The notes: generated by a model from the letters alone, not told the origin. A stretch of 5,304 nt of DNA from H111-94 sp034436045 (GCA_034436045.1 DAOTVZ010000300.1:1-5304); one strand, 5' to 3'. Shown: positions 1-5,058, counted from the stretch's first letter. Translations and numbers: made by a program.

Positions 1-1294
1 CATCACCGGAAAGCATCACAATGTCGTACCGCCGCGTGTCGAGAAGGGCCACCAGTTCGCGCCACGTGGCATTGAAGGCGGGCCAGTGATCAAAACTAAG
101 ATCGATAGCGAGCTTCTCCTGGAACGCCGCCAGCTTATGACCCAGGAGACGTAAGAAGCGTATGCGAGCCTGCTGAAACGGACGCAGACCTGTAATATAT
201 TCGGCCAGGCCAATGAGCGGGGGCAAAATGGCAGGGACAGAGCAGGCCACCAGCACGGTAGAATCGGCATGTACGCGCAGCCAGGTCCGCAATGCCTCCA
301 TCTGAACCTCGCTCATGATGCGCGGCACAACATCTACCGGATTGGCCTTATCATGAGGAAGCGCGCGGTCAGTGCGGAGATCGGTAACAAAAATCGGTGG
401 TGCTGTGGGAATAGTATAGTGCCATTGCAGCCGTATCTGCTGGTAGAGTGACTGTCGAAGGAGAGCGCGTAAGGGTTCTAAAGCATCTTGCCCATTCTGC
501 GCTGCCTGTTGCATGATCTGAAGAAGAGGATGGCTATCAGCCTCTTGCAGGCCAATATTGCCCCACCCCTGATAGAGCCAGTAGGCTACCAGGCCATCAA
601 TGAAGGTCTGCTCTTTGCCCTCGCGCAGCATTTCGGCGTGCCATGTAGGCGTGATATTCCAGTCGTTCATGATCTCATGATCGTCGAAAATAGTATAAGT
701 TGGCAGCATCGCCAGCAGTTGGCGCACGTTCACATCAGCCGTCCATGCCTGCTCGTACATGTACGCGAACTCTTCAAATGTCTGTGCTGCTTGCTTCCGT
801 TCTCCTGGTTCATCGGCGTAAATTTGATCGCCAATCATCAGCAGCAGATGAGGCCAGCGCGTCTCTCGCTCATGCCAGTGCCGCAGCAACCAGGGGCCAA
901 ACGCGCTCAACGCATCGCCTGTCTCAGCCGATAAGCGGCGACACGAGCCATAGGCCAGGCGCAAGGGAGTATGGCTATCAGGGGCATCAAGCGTGCGAAA
1001 ACATTGAAGCATCGCTTGTGCATCGGCGACCGACACGCCATGCCGTGTCTCTCGTTGCACCTGATAGTCATACCAGCTCGCCGCCTGTAGGCCGGTCAGT
1101 AGAGAGAGAGCATAATGACGCTCTCCTACTGTAACAGTATGCCCCCGAACAGTTATTGTCTCGCTGTTTACCCCCTGCTCAGCGGTAAGCCTGACGCTGA
1201 TTGTGACTTCACAAGGCTGATACCATTCTGTCCAGATAGTGACGCTATCAGAACGAATAGCCCGTACCAGAGGTCCCACACGCAAAACGCTCAC
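1..1294 (-). CDS. PhoD-like alkaline phosphatase / metallophosphatase, partial (C-terminus beyond left edge)
   Basis: The reading frame is open from a GTG at 1294 to the window edge, giving 431 residues. The start is chosen because an in-frame TGA lies five codons upstream and a GAGGG box sits 7 nt before the GTG. Residues 6-100 form the N-terminal beta domain typical of PhoD-like proteins (VGPLVRAIRSDSVTIW). The phosphatase domain follows, with YGSCRR at 115-120, GDQIYAD at 155-161, FDDHEIMNDW at 203-212 and LSGD at 428-431. These are the usual metal-site blocks of the family, and the final His-containing motif would lie off the window. By family it should hydrolyse phosphomonoesters or phosphodiesters using bound metals. 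No signal peptide or twin-arginine motif is visible, so it may be cytoplasmic, unlike classical secreted PhoD. It diverges from the mobile region. The true substrate is unknown. Confidence 0.9.
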   Translation of the reverse strand, partial: MSVLRVGPLVRAIRSDSVTIWTEWYQPCEVTISVRLTAEQGVNSETITVRGHTVTVGERHYALSLLTGLQAASWYDYQVQRETRHGVSVADAQAMLQCFRTLDAPDSHTPLRLAYGSCRRLSAETGDALSAFGPWLLRHWHERETRWPHLLLMIGDQIYADEPGERKQAAQTFEEFAYMYEQAWTADVNVRQLLAMLPTYTIFDDHEIMNDWNITPTWHAEMLREGKEQTFIDGLVAYWLYQGWGNIGLQEADSHPLLQIMQQAAQNGQDALEPLRALLRQSLYQQIRLQWHYTIPTAPPIFVTDLRTDRALPHDKANPVDVVPRIMSEVQMEALRTWLRVHADSTVLVACSVPAILPPLIGLAEYITGLRPFQQARIRFLRLLGHKLAAFQEKLAIDLSFDHWPAFNATWRELVALLDTRRYDIVMLSGD

Positions 1295-1379
1295 AAATAT
1301 ACCCTCATTTCAATCCAATATCAGTGCAAAGAAATAGTTCAGCCGACCGTCTGCTATTCCCCCATCCACACCTGATCGC

Positions 1380-1401
1380 TTATCAACCATTTGATAATGG
1401 T
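1380..1401. repeat. Overlapping inverted repeats, possible operator
   Basis: TTATCAA (1380-1386) and TTGATAA (1391-1397) form a perfect 7-bp inverted repeat around CCAT. Shifted by six bases, ACCATT (1386-1391) and AATGGT (1396-1401) form a second 6-bp inverted repeat around TGAT. The site is about 85 bp upstream of the phosphatase GTG. Its AT-rich palindromic form suits an operator for a dimeric repressor, but no regulator is identified and chance is possible. Confidence 0.3.
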
Positions 1402-1407
1402 ACACCA

Positions 1408-1428
1408 GTTTACAATAATCAGGTAAAC
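1408..1428. repeat. 6-bp inverted repeat GTTTAC/GTAAAC
   Basis: GTTTAC (1408-1413) and GTAAAC (1423-1428) are perfect reverse complements separated by nine bases. Together with the repeat at 1380-1401 it makes a short cluster of dyads upstream of the phosphatase gene. The role is unknown, and its short length makes this weak evidence alone. Confidence 0.2.
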
Positions 1429-1557
1429 ACGCACATGGCATAGTAACCCCTCAACGGACCGAAGCTTTTCCTGTTGCCAATTCCGGTTCGATAACACAAC
1501 GCAACAAATACATGTTCCGCCATAATAACAAAGTACTGCATCTGCCTTTCATGATTC

Positions 1558-1602
1558 GGGCCGCCGGATACCCCTACGCTTCATCTAGGGGTAAGGCGGC
1601 CC
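1558..1602 (+). repeat. Imperfect subterminal hairpin, candidate left end recognised by TnpA
   Basis: GGGCCGCC (1558-1565) pairs with GGCGGCCC (1595-1602). An inner stem TACCCCTA (1569-1576) pairs with TAGGGGTA (1586-1593). The two stems are separated by an asymmetric bulge (GGA against A), and the loop is nine bases. A long stem with an irregularity, close upstream of tnpA, is how Y1 transposases mark the left end of IS200/IS605 elements; they bind it as single-stranded DNA. I did not find a matching copy at the right end. It could also limit read-through transcription into tnpA. Confidence 0.7.
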
Positions 1603-1630
1603 AACGTGGCCCTTCTGGAAAGCTAGAACA

Positions 1631-2044
1631 TTGGTTATAATGACGTGTATGGATGCGCAGCACACCAAACACGTCACCTACAAGCTGGCTTACCACTTTG
1701 TCTGGTGCCCCAAATACCGCAAAAAGATTCTGGTTGGGAAGCTGGCAACGTTTCTCGAACGGGAAATTCGCCGCATTTGTGAAGCCAACGCCTGGACGAT
1801 AGGCGCGCTCAACGTGCAAGCCGATCATGTCCATCTCTTTCTCAGTGCACCTCCATCTATCGCGCCTTCACCGATTGTGCATACCCTGAAAGGCACCACC
1901 GCCCGCAAAGTGTTTCAGTGTTTTCCCGAAATCAAGAAACAGCTTTGGGGCGGTGCGTTCTGGTCTCGTTCGTACTACGTGGGCAGTGTCGGAGATATGA
2001 GCGTCGATACCGTGTTAAAATATATCGAATTGGGTCAGGATTGA
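1631..2044 (+). CDS. tnpA: IS200/IS605-family Y1 (HUH) transposase TnpA
   Basis: This is a 137-residue protein of normal family length. It has the family signature YHFVWCPKYR at 21-30, the HUH metal-binding motif as HVH at 66-68 (within ADHVHLFLS), and a C-terminal helix VLKYIELGQD in which Y131 is the expected catalytic tyrosine. By family it cuts and rejoins single-stranded DNA at hairpin-marked ends, as a dimer, through a 5'-phosphotyrosine link. The hairpin at 1558-1602 is its likely left-end site. The start is uncertain. TTG at 1631 has GGAAAG 8 nt upstream, whereas ATG at 1640 and ATG at 1649 lack a Shine-Dalgarno sequence. A TATAAT at 1636-1641 overlaps this region. The gene ends 32 bp from the stop of the convergent HTH gene. 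All key residues are present, so it looks functional. Confidence 0.93.
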   Translation: MVIMTCMDAQHTKHVTYKLAYHFVWCPKYRKKILVGKLATFLEREIRRICEANAWTIGALNVQADHVHLFLSAPPSIAPSPIVHTLKGTTARKVFQCFPEIKKQLWGGAFWSRSYYVGSVGDMSVDTVLKYIELGQD

Positions 2045-2076
2045 AGCAGAGAAAGAGAAAAGGTATACATGCCGCT

Positions 2077-2262
2077 CTACCGTTGACCGGTTTCACGACG
2101 CTTCAGAAAGTCTTCGTAATCTGATCGACGAATACGATAGGAACGTTTCAACTGGACAGCTTTCAATAAACCATCTCGTATATATTCACGGATCGTTTCG
2201 GGGTGGACTCTGAGTTCTTGGGCAATCTGCTCAACAGTGAGCCATTCCGTTTTATCAGCCAC
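2077..2262 (-). CDS. Small excisionase/MerR-like helix-turn-helix DNA-binding protein
   Basis: The GTG start at 2262 gives 61 residues. It is preferred over any upstream start because AGGAG lies 7 nt before it and a near-perfect promoter sits just upstream. Residues 7-58 form one winged HTH domain of the HTH_17/excisionase type: WLTVEQIAQELRVHPETI holds the first helices, REYIRDG the recognition helix, and LKAVQLKRSYRIRRSDYEDFL the wing and last helix. The C-terminal tail is basic. Such proteins act as recombination directionality factors or small regulators. No partner integrase is present. It is convergent with tnpA and divergent from the orf96-tnpB unit, so a role in controlling that unit, or itself, is a reasonable inference. 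It could also be an unrelated host gene trapped between two insertions. Confidence 0.8.
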   Translation of the reverse strand: MADKTEWLTVEQIAQELRVHPETIREYIRDGLLKAVQLKRSYRIRRSDYEDFLKRRETGQR

Positions 2263-2305
2263 ATCTATACTCCTCGTAATTTTTACCAAAGTGTGGGTTT
2301 GTCTT

Positions 2306-2334
2306 ATTATATGGCTTTGTTTAAGCTTCGTCAA
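2306..2334 (-). promoter_or_regulatory. Sigma70-type promoter for the HTH gene
   Basis: Read on the minus strand, TTGACG (2329-2334) and TATAAT (2306-2311) are separated by exactly 17 nt. Transcription should begin near 2299, giving a leader of about 37 nt before the GTG at 2262, which has its own AGGAG. The two boxes match the consensus at 5 of 6 and 6 of 6 positions. Confidence 0.75.
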
Positions 2335-2408
2335 CAAAAGTAAAGAGCGTTCTTGAATAACCTTGACTTTCCGCGATAATCTGTGTAAAATTGATGTAGG
2401 TAAGCTTC
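2322..2408. repeat. 8-bp direct repeat TAAGCTTC flanking both divergent promoters
   Basis: TAAGCTTC occurs at 2322-2329 and again at 2401-2408, in each case followed within five bases by CAAC or AACC. The first copy lies across the -35/spacer of the HTH promoter, and the second sits just past the expected start of the orf96-tnpB transcript. The AAGCTT core is palindromic. A pair of such sites would suit binding by the neighbouring HTH protein. This is a candidate only. Confidence 0.3.
2363..2391 (+). promoter_or_regulatory. Sigma70-type promoter for the orf96-tnpB unit
   Basis: TTGACT (2363-2368) and TAAAAT (2386-2391) are separated by 17 nt. Transcription should begin near 2398, leaving a leader of about 197 nt before orf96. 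The -35 box lies 28 nt from the -35 box of the minus-strand HTH promoter, so the two promoters are back to back and could be controlled together. Confidence 0.65.
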
Positions 2409-2594
2409 AACCCGGTAATACTCTAAATGTATCTCTGGTTGGTGTGATCTGTCCTTTAATCTATGAAGACTGCTGACCCGTATACGTGTACGAGTCAGCA
2501 AGAAGAGTCTAAGAGTTGTAACCGTCGTTAGACTCTCCGCACCGCATCATAGCGGCAGGGGAACCCACAGTCAAGCGAAAGGAGGAGCTTGCAC
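2398..2594 (+). promoter_or_regulatory. Long structured 5' leader upstream of orf96-tnpB
   Basis: No gene is visible between the promoter and orf96. The leader has two strong adjacent hairpins. The first is at 2471-2500: TGCTGAC pairs with GTCAGCA, then a C/A mismatch, CGTA with TACG and a short loop. The second is at 2504-2536: AGAGTCTAA pairs with TTAGACTCT around a 15-nt loop. A short CCGC/GCGG stem (2542-2555) and GGGGAACCC (2558-2566) follow, then the AAAGGAGG ribosome binding site. No U-tract follows either hairpin, so they are not simple terminators. The stretch may be a regulatory RNA or part of a left end for a tnpB unit. I cannot match it to a known riboswitch class. Confidence 0.45.
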
Positions 2595-2885
2595 ATGGCA
2601 CCGCAACAGATCCAGTGGGGAACGATCACCCTGTACCTGGACGATGCGACCTTTCGGAAATCGTTGAGCAATAGACGCAGCATGTATTTCGATGACAGCG
2701 AGTACGAGTATCGTCACGTCGCCCGCCAGATGAACACCCTTGAAGCGGTAGGCTCTGTTCTTGACGAAGATGGCAAGGGCGGCTACCGCTTTGACCGGAT
2801 GACGTTCAAAAACCCCATCGACATTCGTCAGGAACGACATGCAGCAGATCATCACCGCCAAACTCAAGCTCATCGCCACTCCTGA
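2595..2885 (+). CDS. Uncharacterised 96-residue protein encoded upstream of and overlapping tnpB
   Basis: ATG at 2595 is preceded by an excellent AAAGGAGGAG box ending 7 nt upstream, stronger than that of any neighbour. The product has an N-terminal strand-rich part (IQWGTITLYLDDATF, 6-20) and an acidic, aromatic patch (MYFDDSEYEYRHVARQMN, 30-47). A second beta-like part (VGSVLDEDGKGGYRFDRMTF) spans about 53-72, and the tail is His-rich (DHHRQTQAHRHS). The last 47 nt overlap the start of tnpB in another frame, so the tail may be shaped by tnpB coding constraint. There is no signal peptide, membrane segment or recognised domain. I do not recognise the family. The overlap implies co-transcription and translational coupling with tnpB, and possibly a functional link, but that is inference. 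Confidence 0.75.
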   Translation: MAPQQIQWGTITLYLDDATFRKSLSNRRSMYFDDSEYEYRHVARQMNTLEAVGSVLDEDGKGGYRFDRMTFKNPIDIRQERHAADHHRQTQAHRHS

Positions 2886-4200
2886 CCAGTTTGCCGCATT
2901 ACGCACCGTGCAACTGGCCTACCGTGATGCGCTCAATGCGGTGAGTCGTTATGCCTTCTCTCAGGGCAAAACCAGCAATGTGACTAGACTGCACAAAGGG
3001 ATGTATGCAGAACTGCGTGCTCGGTATCATCTCCCTTCACAACTGGCCTGTAGTGTGGAACGGCAGGTGGCAGCGACCTACAAAGGGTTATGGACGAAGC
3101 TCAAGAAGAATGTGGAGCATCGACGCAAGAAGATCACGAAGAAACGCTTTAAGGGGCTGGACAAGCCTCCCAAGTACAGTTCCCCGACGGTGCAGTACAC
3201 CTATGAGCGGGACTACACCTTTCAGTGCGACAGCCGGGTGAGTATCGGCACCCTCAACGGACGGACCAGCATCCCCTATCAGGGCTATGACAAACATGTC
3301 GCACTTATTCGGCAGGGGGCGACCATCGGAGATGCCAGGCTCTGGTACGATAAACCAAAGAAAACCTTCTATTTCCTCGTTTCCCTCTCCATTGACGTAT
3401 CTGAGCCAACCTGTGAACAGTTCACCGAAGTCGTCGGGGTCGATGTCGGCATTCGCTATCTGGCTGTGACCTCCACTTCCACAGGCAAGGCAGGCTTTCA
3501 CCCTGGAAAACGAGTGAGGCACAAAGCCAACCATTACGCACGACTACGCAAACGCTTGCAGAAGAAAGGCACTCGTGGCGCGAAACGTCGCTTGAGACGC
3601 ATCGAGCAACGAGAGAGACGGTTAAAAATGCAAGCCAATCACACGATCGCCAAACAGATCATCCAGCAGCATCCACACACACTTATCGGGTTAGAGCAAC
3701 TCACTGATATTCAAGAGCGCACAAAGCGCAAGAAACGCAGAAGCAAGAAAAACGGCAAAAGGTCTCTTTCCGTCTCTCCAAAGGCACGCAAAGCGAACCG
3801 GGTCTCTTCGCAATGGGCCTTTGCCGAGTTGCAGGCGCTCATCAGCTACAAGGCCGCGCTTTCGGGTTCCCTGGTTATCAAAGTGGATGCCGATTACACC
3901 TCGAAGCGGTGCCCGATGTGTGGGCACACCGAAGATTCGAACCGCCCACAAAAGGGGTTACGCTTTGTGTGCCAGAACCCAAAGTGTGGGTACACGCTGC
4001 ATGCTGATCTGATTGGCGCAAGAAATGTGACGCTCAGGACGCTCTTGATCCGGCAGGACTGGATCAGGACGGGATGTGTGTCAACCATCCCTGATGCCTC
4101 GGACAACGAAGCCAAAGCGGCACGCCTCAAAAGGTATGCCGAGTTGCGGTGGAGTCCAGAGGTAACCACAAGCCTCCGCTCTCTGAGCCGAGGTCGTTGA
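2839..4200 (+). CDS. tnpB: RNA-guided endonuclease TnpB (IS605 OrfB family)
   Basis: The 453-residue protein is slightly longer than the common 370-420. It starts MQQIITAKLKLIATPDQ, a usual OrfB N-terminus, with AGGAA four bases upstream of the ATG. A basic helical region (about 85-110) precedes the RuvC-like core. The predicted catalytic acids are D202 in VVGVDVGIRYLAV, E286 in LIGLEQLTD and D390 in LHADLIGARN. The zinc finger is intact: C358, C361, C378 and C383. By family it uses an omega RNA made from the element's right end to cut DNA next to a short target-adjacent motif, which helps the element persist after excision. All key residues are present, so it is not an obvious inactive repressor derivative. 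Residues after about 400 are less family-like and probably overlap the omega RNA. The orf96 reading frame overlaps its first 47 nt. Confidence 0.96.
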   Translation: MQQIITAKLKLIATPDQFAALRTVQLAYRDALNAVSRYAFSQGKTSNVTRLHKGMYAELRARYHLPSQLACSVERQVAATYKGLWTKLKKNVEHRRKKITKKRFKGLDKPPKYSSPTVQYTYERDYTFQCDSRVSIGTLNGRTSIPYQGYDKHVALIRQGATIGDARLWYDKPKKTFYFLVSLSIDVSEPTCEQFTEVVGVDVGIRYLAVTSTSTGKAGFHPGKRVRHKANHYARLRKRLQKKGTRGAKRRLRRIEQRERRLKMQANHTIAKQIIQQHPHTLIGLEQLTDIQERTKRKKRRSKKNGKRSLSVSPKARKANRVSSQWAFAELQALISYKAALSGSLVIKVDADYTSKRCPMCGHTEDSNRPQKGLRFVCQNPKCGYTLHADLIGARNVTLRTLLIRQDWIRTGCVSTIPDASDNEAKAARLKRYAELRWSPEVTTSLRSLSRGR

Positions 4201-4335
4201 CAGACCATACAGCGATAATCTATCGGATAGAAGCTGGTTACATGCCTTGTGCGCTTCCACTAGCCCAGGTGACCACCGACCAGCCGACCCAGACAGAACG
4301 CAATCGCGGAAGCTACTTCCCCAGCATCCCTTGAC
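4130..4335 (+). ncRNA. Candidate omega RNA (TnpB guide RNA scaffold) and element right end
   Basis: In IS605-type elements the omega RNA covers the 3' end of tnpB and the right end, with the guide copied from just beyond the end. This stretch fits by position and can fold. CGAT/ATCG (4213-4225) is a small hairpin. TGGTTAC (4235-4241) can pair with GTGACCA (4269-4275) with one G-U. GGAAG/CTTCC (4308-4320) is a perfect 5-bp stem. GCTTCC (4253-4258) can also pair with GGAAGC (4308-4313), as a pseudoknot might. If the end is TTGAC at 4331-4335, the guide would begin at 4336. Both limits are estimates. Confidence 0.4.
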
Positions 4336-4359
4336 AAGCAAAGGCACGGTGAGTATACT
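4331..4359 (+). promoter_or_regulatory. Near-consensus sigma70 promoter reading into uraD
   Basis: TTGACA (4331-4336, six of six) and TATACT (4354-4359, five of six) are separated by exactly 17 nt. The start point should fall near 4366, leaving a leader of about 140 nt before uraD. The -35 box overlaps the proposed right end of the mobile element, so the promoter may be formed at, or carried by, the insertion junction. Confidence 0.75.
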
Positions 4360-4365
4360 CTAAGA

Positions 4366-4506
4366 CAAATGGAAAGGGATTTCCATTCTACAAAAAATAC
4401 AGCATCCGTCTCATTTTAGATCTGTGCCCCAATGATGGGCACAAACATGAGATAAATTGTGCCTTCATCACATACAAGTAATGCGATTAGAAAGTGCGGG
4501 CCGGTT
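4366..4506 (+). promoter_or_regulatory. Hairpin-rich 5' leader of uraD with alternative pairings
   Basis: The leader opens with a perfect 8-bp hairpin AATGGAAA/TTTCCATT at 4368-4387 with loop GGGA. Next, TCTCAT (4409-4414) pairs with ATGAGA (4447-4452) and encloses TGTGCCC/GGGCACA (4423-4443). The central GGCACAA (4438-4444) can instead pair with TTGTGCC (4457-4463), so the two folds exclude each other. Only a weak, distant AGAAAG (4489-4494) precedes the uraD ATG. There is no U-tract. This could be a translational switch, or the TGTGCC/GGCACA repeats could be protein operator half-sites on DNA. Confidence 0.4.
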
Positions 4507-5034
4507 ATGACATCGAAACGATTGACGCTGCAAGAAGTCAACGCGCTTGAGCAGGAAGATTTTGTCGCGGCTCTTGGTTCGCTCTTCGAGGGACCGCCCT
4601 GGATTGTCAGGCAGGCATGGTTCGCGCGACCGTTCAACAGCCTCACCCATCTGCATGGGGCGCTCTGCGCTGTCATGTATAACGCTCCGGTCGAACAGCA
4701 AATCGCCTTGATTCAGGCTCACCCTGATCTCGTGGGACGCGCCGCCCTGGCCGGAACACTCAGCCCCGCCTCTACCAGCGAGCAGGCCAGCGCCGGTCTT
4801 GATCGCCTCACGCCAGAAGAAATTGCCACTTTCAATCGCTATAATCAGGCCTACCGCGAACGCTTTGGTTTTCCTTTCGTCATTTGCGCGCGTGAGAATA
4901 AAAAAGAAAGCATCCTGGCCGGTTTCGCTACACGCCTCAACAATACGCGCGAACAAGAGATCCGCACTGCTCTAAATGAGGTGGCCAGAATCTGCTGGCT
5001 GCGCCTGCTGGATACCATCCGTGGTGACGTATAA
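4507..5034 (+). CDS. uraD: 2-oxo-4-hydroxy-4-carboxy-5-ureidoimidazoline (OHCU) decarboxylase
   Basis: The ATG at 4507 gives 175 residues, the normal family length (about 160-175). The only earlier in-frame candidate, a TTG at 4459, has no ribosome binding site and adds non-family sequence. Family blocks are in order: FEGPPWIVRQAW (27-38), RPFNSLTHLH (41-50), IQAHPDLVGRAALAG (69-83) with the catalytic histidine expected at H72, STSEQASAGLDRL (89-101) and RFGFPFVICARENK (119-132). A usual glutamate just before STSEQ is alanine (A88) here. The enzyme decarboxylates OHCU to S-allantoin, the last step of urate oxidation, in the cytoplasm. Uricase follows 130 bp downstream on the same strand. In Bacillus subtilis PucL these two activities are fused; here they are separate genes. 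The leader suggests regulation. Confidence 0.95.
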   Translation: MTSKRLTLQEVNALEQEDFVAALGSLFEGPPWIVRQAWFARPFNSLTHLHGALCAVMYNAPVEQQIALIQAHPDLVGRAALAGTLSPASTSEQASAGLDRLTPEEIATFNRYNQAYRERFGFPFVICARENKKESILAGFATRLNNTREQEIRTALNEVARICWLRLLDTIRGDV

Positions 5035-5058
5035 AAGCTAGCCTGCAAGCGTCAATGA

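Larger units (their letters stand above)
1295..1557. other. Intergenic region upstream of the phosphatase gene
   Basis: I find no credible coding region in these 263 bases. The short frames here carry no recognisable protein motif and have no good ribosome binding site. The stretch should hold the promoter and regulatory sites of the minus-strand phosphatase gene. I could not pick out a convincing -35/-10 pair. Two inverted repeats at 1380-1401 and 1408-1428 are the only clear structure and are listed separately. The left boundary of the inserted element probably falls close to the right edge of this interval. Confidence 0.6.
1558..4335 (+). mobile_element. IS200/IS605-type element region (tnpA, HTH gene, orf96, tnpB); ends approximate
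   Basis: The region combines a Y1 HUH transposase gene and a TnpB gene in the same orientation, which is the hallmark of IS605-type elements. A strong subterminal hairpin precedes tnpA, as expected for a left end. The right end is set provisionally at TTGAC (4331-4335), just after a 5-bp hairpin downstream of tnpB. Elements of this group have no terminal inverted repeats and make no target duplication, so the ends cannot be read directly. About 800 bp with a minus-strand HTH gene and a structured leader separate the two transposon genes, which is longer than usual. The region may therefore be an IS200-like tnpA unit next to a separate tnpB unit. The presence of IS-derived genes is near certain, but the boundaries are not. 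Confidence 0.65.

Noticed and set aside
16..934. Several open frames on both strands within 16-934, including a plus-strand frame of 148 codons
   Set aside because: They lie inside the phosphatase gene in other frames, lack recognisable motifs and read as shadow translations. The minus-strand frame with PhoD motifs explains the stretch.
1115..1375. Plus-strand frame of 86 codons over the phosphatase start and upstream region
   Set aside because: It has no ribosome binding site, a low-complexity composition and mostly overlaps the real gene antisense.
2551..2594. Cyclic di-AMP (ydaO-type) riboswitch, suggested by GGGGAACCCA
   Set aside because: The second conserved block expected downstream (GGGGTGAA-like) is missing and the overall fold does not fit.
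3088..3534. Minus-strand frame of 148 codons inside tnpB
   Set aside because: It is antisense to a well-conserved tnpB core and shows no domain or ribosome binding site.
2555..4325. Inverted repeat between GCAGGGGAA (2555-2563) and TTCCCCAGC (4317-4325) as element termini
   Set aside because: It matches at only eight of nine positions, and such a match is expected by chance between regions of this size. IS605-type elements do not use terminal inverted repeats.
4368..4395. Rho-independent terminator after tnpB (8-bp hairpin)
   Set aside because: The plus-strand hairpin is followed by CTACAAAAAA, not a U-tract, and it lies downstream of the uraD promoter.
4366..4400. PreQ1-type riboswitch: hairpin followed by an A-rich tail (CTACAAAAAATAC)
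   Set aside because: The hairpin loop is only four bases and lacks the conserved loop needed to pair with the tail. The downstream gene is unrelated to queuosine.
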